A stretch of 11,075 bases of DNA, from assembly GCA_947469815.1 (NCBI GenBank), contig CANIRI010000045.1:1-11075 (forward strand), given 5' to 3'. The translations under genes and the position numbers were made by a program. Below, piece after piece: positions 6,074 through 11,075 of this stretch (the first letter of the stretch is position 1; every line of letters starts with the position of its first letter). The notes under the pieces are model-generated. The model was given only the letters and a program-made list of their open reading frames with translations. It was not told the origin of the DNA and searched no databases. The DNA comes from Comamonadaceae bacterium. Its GTDB lineage: Bacteria; Pseudomonadota; Gammaproteobacteria; Burkholderiales; Burkholderiaceae_C.

Positions 6074-7630
6074 ATGACCCGCATGCGTTGCGACCGCACT
6101 CCCGCCTGGGCCAGCCTGCAAGCCGCATACGACACGCGTGGACGTACATTCGATCTGCGCCAGGCGTTTGCTGCGGATCCGCAGCGCTTTACCCGCTTCA
6201 GCCAGCAAGCGCCCCACGTTTTCGGCGACCTGTCCAAAAACCTGCTGGACACGGCCACCGCACAATTGCTGCTGGACTTGGCCGAGCAATGCGGCGTGGC
6301 GGCGCATCGGGACGCGATGTTCGCCGGCGAGGCCATCAACAACACCGAGCAGCGCGCGGTCTGGCATGTGCTGCTGCGCACGCCAGCCAATGCACCCACC
6401 GCCAGCGCGCTGGAGGCGCAGGAGCTGGGCAAAGTCCACAGCACGCTGGATGCCATGCTGGCGTACGCTGAGCAGGTTCGCGCCGACGACGCGATCACCG
6501 ACATCGTCAACATCGGTATCGGCGGCTCCGATCTGGGGCCGCAAATGGCGGTGCTGGCCCTGCAAGCGTTTGCCCATCCGCATAAGCGTTTTCACTTTGT
6601 CAGCAATGTGGACGGCCATGAGCTGGCGAGTACCCTGGCACGGCTGCAGGCCTCCAACACGCTGTTCCTGATTGCCAGCAAGACCTTCACCACCATCGAG
6701 ACCATGACCAACGCGGCCTCGGCCAAGGCCTGGTTCACATCGCACGGCGGTACCGACATCGCCCGCCACTTTGCGGCACTCACCACCAATGTGGCTGCCG
6801 CCAATGCCTTCGGCATCCACACCACCTTCGGCTTTTGGGACTGGGTAGGCGGCCGTTATTCGCTGTGGTCAGCCATCGGCTTGCCGATCGCCATGGCGAT
6901 CGGCGCAGCCGGGTTCCGCGAATTTTTGGCCGGTGCCCACGCGATGGACGGGCACTTTCGCAGCGCGCACCTGGCGGCGAATCTGCCGGTGCGCATGGGC
7001 TTGCTGGACGTCTGGTACCGCAACTTCCACCATTTCAGCAGCCGCTCGGTCGCCCCCTACCACAGCGCCCTGCGCCGCCTGCCCGCCTACCTGCAGCAGC
7101 TGGAAATGGAGAGCAACGGCAAGCGGGTTGACGCCAGTGGCGAGGCGCTGCCCTTCGGTACATCACCGGTGCCCTGGGGTGAGTCGGGCACCAACGGCCA
7201 GCACGCTTATTTCCAAATGCTGCACCAAGGCACCGACGTGGTACCGGTGGAGTTTGTGGCGGTCAAAAAAGCCCGCCATACGCTGACAGGACACCACGAT
7301 TTGCTGCTGGCCAATGTGCTGGCGCAAGCGCAGGCGCTGATGCAGGGCAAGACCGACAGCGGCGGCCACCAACATTTCCCCGGCAACCGACCGAGCACGA
7401 TGCTGGTTCTCGACGACCTCACGCCCGCCGCTCTGGGCGCCTTGATTGCACTGCAGGAACACCGCGTCTTTGTCAGTGGCGCGCTATGGGGTATCAACAG
7501 CTTTGACCAATGGGGCGTGGAACTGGGCAAGGTGCTGGCCAAAGACATTGCGCCGCGCATGCGCAGCGGCGACGCCAGCGGGCTGGACGGCTCCACCGCA
7601 GGGCTGTTGCAGATGCTTCGCCAGCCCTGA
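6074..7630 (+). CDS. pgi: Glucose-6-phosphate isomerase
   Basis: Interconverts glucose 6-phosphate and fructose 6-phosphate in the cytoplasm, linking glycolysis/gluconeogenesis with zwf and tal. 518 residues, slightly shorter than E. coli Pgi (549). It has two SIS-type subdomains. Visible: the phosphate-binding NIGIGGSDLGP at 146-156; signature 1, DWVGGRYSLWSAIG, from D256; the catalytic base region MESNGK with E346; the ring-opening histidine H377 in GTNGQHAYFQ; and signature 2, SFDQWGVELGK, with K486 at the C-terminal end. All expected active-site residues are present. It follows tal by 32 bp with its own ribosome binding site, so the two are very likely one transcript. The gene converges on lptC with only 23 bp between the two stop codons and no U-tract terminator that I can see. 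Confidence 0.97.
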   Translation: MTRMRCDRTPAWASLQAAYDTRGRTFDLRQAFAADPQRFTRFSQQAPHVFGDLSKNLLDTATAQLLLDLAEQCGVAAHRDAMFAGEAINNTEQRAVWHVLLRTPANAPTASALEAQELGKVHSTLDAMLAYAEQVRADDAITDIVNIGIGGSDLGPQMAVLALQAFAHPHKRFHFVSNVDGHELASTLARLQASNTLFLIASKTFTTIETMTNAASAKAWFTSHGGTDIARHFAALTTNVAAANAFGIHTTFGFWDWVGGRYSLWSAIGLPIAMAIGAAGFREFLAGAHAMDGHFRSAHLAANLPVRMGLLDVWYRNFHHFSSRSVAPYHSALRRLPAYLQQLEMESNGKRVDASGEALPFGTSPVPWGESGTNGQHAYFQMLHQGTDVVPVEFVAVKKARHTLTGHHDLLLANVLAQAQALMQGKTDSGGHQHFPGNRPSTMLVLDDLTPAALGALIALQEHRVFVSGALWGINSFDQWGVELGKVLAKDIAPRMRSGDASGLDGSTAGLLQMLRQP

Positions 7631-7639
7631 GCAAGTCGG

Positions 7640-7651
7640 GGGGCATGCCCC
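7640..7651. repeat. Perfect 12-bp palindrome between convergent pgi and lptC stops
   Basis: GGGGCATGCCCC fills half of the 23-bp gap between the two stop codons. As RNA it could form only a four-pair GC stem with a CAUG loop, and neither strand has a following U-run, so it is a poor intrinsic terminator. It is the only structure seen in this gap. Confidence 0.4.
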
Positions 7652-7653
7652 TG

Positions 7654-8265
7654 TCAGCGCTTAGGCGGGGGCGCAGCGAAGTCAGCTTTAACCCGCCCCT
7701 TAAGCTCCAAAATTTGGCTCACGTCGTCGTACAGCATGGAGTCGGCCCGGAACCGGTTGCGTCCGTATTCAATATCCACCGGCAAATGGGATTTGGCGAT
7801 TCCAGTTTCGGTAAAAACATGCAGAAATTCGCTACGGTACACGGCGCGCTGACGCGGTGCTTGGCCCGCAAGCTGCAGCTCCGGCCGCAGCACCTGCGCC
7901 GAGCCCATCAGTTGCATTTCCGTCGCCTCTTCATTGGTCAAACTGCGGCGAGCTTGCGCGAGCATCACGACACCACCCGCGCCATAACTTTGGCCTTTAA
8001 AGCCTTCGATTTCGGTCCATTTGGTATCAGGGAAATGTCGACCTGAAGCCCCTTGAACCTGGCGTACCACCTTGCCATTGGCATCAAAAGACTGGGCGGA
8101 AAAAGAATGCAGGTAATAGTCGGGGGCATTGTCATACAGCGCCACAGCCTCCGGTGCTTTGTCTCCCGGAGCCGTGCGCACCAACCAATAGCTGATAAGG
8201 GCTAGCAAAGCCATCAGCGCCACCGGAAGGTACAGCGTCAAACGATCCCACAGACGGGCGATCAC
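7654..8265 (-). CDS. lptC: LPS export protein LptC
   Basis: Inner-membrane anchor of the Lpt bridge: it takes lipopolysaccharide from the LptB2FG extractor and passes it to periplasmic LptA. The 203-residue protein has one N-terminal membrane helix at about 9-29, then a periplasmic region that fits the beta-jellyroll LptC/DUF1239 family (YYLHSFSAQSFDANGK near the start, SHLPVDIEYGRNRFRADSM near the end), and a basic tail. This is near the E. coli length of 191. It starts at GTG, overlapping the kdsC stop as GTGA by 4 bp, with a strong GGAGG at 8272-8276 six bases upstream that supports this start. Last gene of kdsD-kdsC-lptC. lptA and lptB, which follow in most proteobacteria, are not here, so the bridge partner and ATPase must be encoded elsewhere. 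The family is diverged; the call combines sequence and context. Confidence 0.92.
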   Translation of the reverse strand: MIARLWDRLTLYLPVALMALLALISYWLVRTAPGDKAPEAVALYDNAPDYYLHSFSAQSFDANGKVVRQVQGASGRHFPDTKWTEIEGFKGQSYGAGGVVMLAQARRSLTNEEATEMQLMGSAQVLRPELQLAGQAPRQRAVYRSEFLHVFTETGIAKSHLPVDIEYGRNRFRADSMLYDDVSQILELKGRVKADFAAPPPKR

Positions 8266-8816
8266 GCGCCACCTCCGGTATATGCGACCAGCAATGCGGC
8301 GTATTGCCCGTTTGCTTGCAGCAAAAGATCACACACCTCACGCACCGCCCCAGCACCGCCGCCAAGCCGGGTGACGATGTCAGCACGGCTAAGCACCTCC
8401 GGGTGCGCGTTGGATGGTGCACAGCCTAAGGCCGCGCGCAGCATCATGGGCAGGTCGGGCCAGTCATCGCCCATCACTGCCGCCTGGCCCCAACCCAACC
8501 CGAGTTCGGCCAGGATTTCCTCCGCTGCCGGCGCCTTGTCATCAATGTCATAGCGGGCGTGGACGATGCCCAATGCCGCTAAACGGGCCCGCAAAGCCGC
8601 CGATCCACGTCCTGTCACCACGGCGGGCGTGATGCCGGCGCGCTGCAACATTTTCAGTCCATGTCCATCCAGCGTGTTGAAGCGCTTGAACAGTTCGCCC
8701 TCAGCGCCAAAGTACAAACCGCCATCGGTCAGAACCCCGTCTACATCGAGCAAGAGCACGCGGATGCCGCTGGCCTTGGCCAGCAATACGGCATCTACCA
8801 GGGGGGCGCTGACCAT
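8262..8816 (-). CDS. kdsC: 3-deoxy-D-manno-octulosonate 8-phosphate phosphatase
   Basis: HAD-superfamily phosphatase that removes phosphate from Kdo 8-phosphate to give Kdo, the third step of Kdo synthesis for lipopolysaccharide. 184 residues, like E. coli KdsC (188). All four HAD motifs are visible: DVDGVLTDG with nucleophile D24 and acid/base D26; T68 in VVTGR; K94 in DIDDK; and MGDDWPDLPM with D117 and D121. The family tail RADIVT...GGAGAVREVCDLLL is present. As a C0-type HAD it has no large cap and works as a tetramer in known members. The start at 8816 overlaps the kdsD stop as TGATG and has AAGG at 8824-8827. A longer frame from 8864 would overlap kdsD by 49 bp and lacks support. It is translationally coupled to lptC at its other end. 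Confidence 0.96.
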   Translation of the reverse strand: MVSAPLVDAVLLAKASGIRVLLLDVDGVLTDGGLYFGAEGELFKRFNTLDGHGLKMLQRAGITPAVVTGRGSAALRARLAALGIVHARYDIDDKAPAAEEILAELGLGWGQAAVMGDDWPDLPMMLRAALGCAPSNAHPEVLSRADIVTRLGGGAGAVREVCDLLLQANGQYAALLVAYTGGGA

Positions 8817-9799
8817 CAAATCACCTTGGCCCGCATCAGGTCGTTGCTGGTCAAGGCGCCACACAAGACACCCTTCTCATCCAGCACCAGCACGCTGGAA
8901 ATTTTGCGCTCTTCCATTAAATTGGCGGCTTCTGCCGCCAGCGCATGCGCGCCGACGGTGAAAGGCTTGGGGCGCATGACCTCGCCCGCGCGCACATTGC
9001 GTAAATCGACACCTGTTTCCACTAGGCGTCGCAAATCGCCGTCGGTGAAAATGCCGCACAAGCGCCCGCCGGCATCCGTCACGGCGGATGCGCCAATTCC
9101 CTTGGCACTCATCTCGCGCATGAGATCACTGAAACTGGCATCCATGCCCACCTGCGGTACATCGGCACCGCTGCGCATGATGTCGCTCACATGGGTCAGC
9201 AAACGGCGCCCCAGCGCCCCCCCCGGATGCGAGCGGGCGAAGTCGTCGGGCTTGAAACCGCGCGCGTCCAAAAGGGCTACGGCCAAAGCATCGCCCATGG
9301 CCAGTTGCGCCGTGGTGCTGGCGGTGGGTGCCAAATTCATGGGGCAGGCCTCTTGCTCGACCGCCGTGCTGATCCACGCATCGGCGTGGGCAGCCATGGT
9401 GGATTGGCCATTGGCCGTCAGGGCCACCAGCGGTGCGCCCAGGCGCTTGAGAACGGGTAGCAGGGCATTGATTTCCTGCGACTCGCCGCTGTTGGACACC
9501 ATCAACACCAGATCTGCAGAAGTGATCATGCCCAAATCGCCGTGGCTGGCTTCCGCCGGGTGCACAAATAGCGAGGGGGTTCCAGTCGAAGCCAGGGTGG
9601 AGGCAATCTTGCGCCCGATGTGTCCGCTTTTGCCCATCCCCATCACGACCACCCGCCCGCGGATCGCCAAAATCAAACCCACCACCCGCGCAAACGATTC
9701 GCCCACGCTGGTTTTCAGACCCTGGATGGCAGCAGCTTCGATGTCGAAAGTCTCCCGCGCAAGGCGCAAGATGTGTTCGGCGTTCGGGCTGGGTTGCAT
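8816..9799 (-). CDS. kdsD: D-arabinose 5-phosphate isomerase (SIS plus two CBS domains)
   Basis: Converts ribulose 5-phosphate to arabinose 5-phosphate, the first committed step toward Kdo. 327 residues, essentially the length of E. coli KdsD (328). The SIS domain spans about 30-185 with GMGKSGHIG at 54-62 and HPAEASHGDLG at 80-90. K57, H86, E109, E150 and H191 (SHPGG) line up with Lys59, His88, Glu111, Glu152 and His193 of the E. coli enzyme at a constant offset of two, which argues strongly for catalytic activity. Two CBS domains at about 206-260 and 272-327 complete the protein. GutQ and KpsF paralogues share this architecture, but location with kdsC and lptC favours KdsD. It draws ribulose 5-phosphate, which the oxidative pentose phosphate route started by zwf can supply. 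It begins 52 bp after mnmE, has no Shine-Dalgarno, and has a TAGAAT hexamer just before the ATG. Confidence 0.95.
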   Translation of the reverse strand: MQPSPNAEHILRLARETFDIEAAAIQGLKTSVGESFARVVGLILAIRGRVVVMGMGKSGHIGRKIASTLASTGTPSLFVHPAEASHGDLGMITSADLVLMVSNSGESQEINALLPVLKRLGAPLVALTANGQSTMAAHADAWISTAVEQEACPMNLAPTASTTAQLAMGDALAVALLDARGFKPDDFARSHPGGALGRRLLTHVSDIMRSGADVPQVGMDASFSDLMREMSAKGIGASAVTDAGGRLCGIFTDGDLRRLVETGVDLRNVRAGEVMRPKPFTVGAHALAAEAANLMEERKISSVLVLDEKGVLCGALTSNDLMRAKVI

Positions 9800-9806
9800 G
9801 CGGGGA

Positions 9807-9812
9807 ATTCTA
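9807..9812 (-). promoter_or_regulatory. Possible -10 element giving a leaderless kdsD transcript
   Basis: On the minus strand the sequence reads TATAGAAT, containing TAGAAT (5 of 6 to the -10 consensus) seven bases before the kdsD ATG. The predicted start of transcription is the A of the ATG itself. There is no good -35 box. The rest of the 52-bp mnmE-kdsD gap holds a loopless GGCCCGGGCC palindrome (9819-9828) and nothing else recognisable. Confidence 0.35.
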
Positions 9813-9851
9813 TAGAGCGGCCCGGGCCAAGCCCTCTGCCGTTCTCTAAGC

Positions 9852-11075
9852 TCACTTGCCGATACAAAAGCTGGAAAAAATCACGCCTAGCAAATCGTCG
9901 GCGGTGAACGCGCCGGTGATCTCTCCCAGCGCGTTATGGGCCAGGCGCAGCTCTTCAGCCAGCAAGTCCAGCGCCTGCGCAGCTTGCGCGAGTTGGGTAT
10001 CGGCTTGCGCCAGATGACCGTCAACACGGCCCAAAGCCTGCACATGCCGCTGACGGGCGCTGAAGCGTGCGCCCGTGTCAGCCTGCCAGCCAACGGCAAG
10101 CAGCAAACGCTGGCGCAAATCATCCAGTCCGGCGCCGGTTTTGGCGGAGATCCAAACCGTGCTGGAGTCCGATGCCATTGATGCAGGCGCGGCTGGCTGC
10201 GCATCGCATTTGTTCCAGACATGCAGTACCGGAACCCGCGCCGACAAGGCCTGGGTCAACTGCTCGCCGATATCCCGGTCTGCCTGTTGGTAGTCGGGCA
10301 GTGCCTGCCGCTCCAGATCGTGCACAAAAAGCACCACGTCCGCGCTGCCGATGGCACGCCAAGCGCGGGCGATGCCCAGGGTCTCCACCGGCTCGTCGCT
10401 GTCGCGCAGACCGGCGGTATCGACCATGTGCAAGGGCACACCCTCGATCTGTATGGTCTGCCCAATCGTGTCGCGGGTGGTTCCGGCAATCGGCGTGACG
10501 ATGGCCAGCTCGGCGCCTGCCAGGGCATTGAGCAACGAGGACTTGCCGGCATTGGGCTGGCCGGCAATCACCACATTCAAGCCGTCGCGCAGCAGCGCGC
10601 CCTGCCGCGCTTGACCTTGCAGGAGCGCAAGCTGCGCACGCAGGCGCGCCAGCTGGCCGTGTGCGTCGGATTGCTTTAAGAAGTCCAGTTCTTCTTCCGG
10701 AAAATCCAGCGTAGCCTCCACCAGCATGCGCAGGTGCACCAGCGCATCGCGCAGGCGGTTGACCTCGGTGGAAAACGCGCCGCTCAGGCTGGCCGCGGCG
10801 CTGCGGGCGGCGGCTTCGGTGCTGGCGTCGATCAAGTCGGCTACGGCTTCGGCCTGCGCCAAATCCATCTTGCCGTTCAAAAAAGCCCGCTCGCTGAATT
10901 CGCCCGGCCGGGCCATGCGCAAGCGCGGCAGCATTTCGCCTTGCCCCCCGAGCGTACCCGCGACTTCCAGCGCGCGCGCCAGCAAACGCTGCAGAACCAC
11001 CGGCCCGCCGTGCGCTTGGAGCTCCAGCACGTCTTCGCCGGTAAACGAGTGAGGCGCGGGAAAATACAACGCCAA
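9852..11075 (-). CDS. mnmE: tRNA modification GTPase MnmE, N-terminus beyond the window
   Basis: With MnmG it installs the 5-carboxymethylaminomethyl (or aminomethyl) group on the wobble uridine U34 of certain tRNAs, using GTP, tetrahydrofolate and FAD. 407 residues are visible; about 60-75 N-terminal residues lie past the right edge, and the TTG at 11075 is an internal leucine codon. Visible: the end of the folate-binding domain ([16 protein letters not shown]), the long helical domain, then the inserted G domain with P-loop GQPNAGKSS (10536-10562), TTRD, DTAGLRD (10401-10421) and NKCD (10203-10214), and the C-terminal FCIGK whose cysteine is conserved in the family. Everything needed for function in the visible part is intact. 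It is upstream of kdsD on the same strand with a 52-bp gap, where a separate kdsD promoter is suspected. Confidence 0.97.
   Translation of the reverse strand: MALYFPAPHSFTGEDVLELQAHGGPVVLQRLLARALEVAGTLGGQGEMLPRLRMARPGEFSERAFLNGKMDLAQAEAVADLIDASTEAAARSAAASLSGAFSTEVNRLRDALVHLRMLVEATLDFPEEELDFLKQSDAHGQLARLRAQLALLQGQARQGALLRDGLNVVIAGQPNAGKSSLLNALAGAELAIVTPIAGTTRDTIGQTIQIEGVPLHMVDTAGLRDSDEPVETLGIARAWRAIGSADVVLFVHDLERQALPDYQQADRDIGEQLTQALSARVPVLHVWNKCDAQPAAPASMASDSSTVWISAKTGAGLDDLRQRLLLAVGWQADTGARFSARQRHVQALGRVDGHLAQADTQLAQAAQALDLLAEELRLAHNALGEITGAFTADDLLGVIFSSFCIGK

Noticed and set aside
7640..7651. GGGGCATGCCCC as a bidirectional terminator for pgi and lptC
   Set aside because: The stem is only four pairs and there is no U-tract on either strand; kept only as a palindrome.
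8262..8864. Longer kdsC starting at 8864
   Set aside because: It would overlap kdsD by 49 bp and add 16 unconserved residues; the ATG at 8816 has AAGG upstream and a coupled TGATG junction.
9819..9828. GGCCCGGGCC palindrome as an mnmE terminator
   Set aside because: It has no loop and no U-tract, and such short GC palindromes are expected in this composition.
1..11075. A hidden mobile element, defence system, CRISPR array or RNA gene
   Set aside because: Every stretch over 130 bp is covered by a gene. I saw no transposase, integrase, direct-repeat array, tRNA cloverleaf or marked change of composition; apart from the left-edge membrane gene, all genes belong to well-known families.

Overview
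The window (11,075 bp, GC-rich) looks like ordinary chromosomal sequence from a betaproteobacterium of the order Burkholderiales, most likely family Comamonadaceae (Rhodoferax/Polaromonas/Acidovorax-like). This assignment rests on remembered protein sequences of zwf, hexR, pgi and the Kdo genes and on the gene neighbourhood; no search was run. I see no tRNA, rRNA, CRISPR array, insertion sequence, integrase or phage gene, and coding density is high throughout.

Left edge (1-1259): a 5'-truncated membrane protein reads rightwards. It carries what looks like the S3-S4 voltage-sensor part of an ion channel but no recognisable selectivity filter, and it may be frameshifted near base 60. Its 3' end overlaps by 61 bp the 3' end of a secreted Sel1-repeat protein that reads leftwards. 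Centre left (1361-4966, minus strand): zwf (glucose-6-phosphate dehydrogenase), a hexR-type RpiR/SIS regulator 4 bp after it, and cca (CCA-adding enzyme) 32 bp further on. Centre right (5094-7630, plus strand): tal (transaldolase) and pgi (glucose-6-phosphate isomerase), divergent from zwf across a 127-bp intergenic region. That region holds a striking AT-rich palindrome and a HexR-operator-like site. Together zwf, hexR, tal and pgi form a hexose-phosphate module at the branch between glycolysis/gluconeogenesis, the Entner-Doudoroff route and the pentose phosphate route, probably controlled by the HexR homologue encoded within it.

Right part (7654-9799, minus strand): kdsD-kdsC-lptC, a tightly overlapping set that makes Kdo for lipopolysaccharide and anchors the Lpt transport bridge. 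The usual followers lptA-lptB are absent, because pgi converges directly on lptC. Right edge (9852-11075, minus strand): mnmE (tRNA wobble-uridine modification GTPase), missing its N-terminus at the window end.

I found no convincing new multi-gene system. The observations most worth a second look are the channel-like gene with a degenerate pore and apparent frame switch at the left edge, the symmetrical regulatory palindrome between zwf and tal, and a set of genes (zwf, cca, kdsD) that lack a Shine-Dalgarno sequence but have a -10-like hexamer 6-9 bases before the ATG, suggesting leaderless or very short-leader mRNAs.
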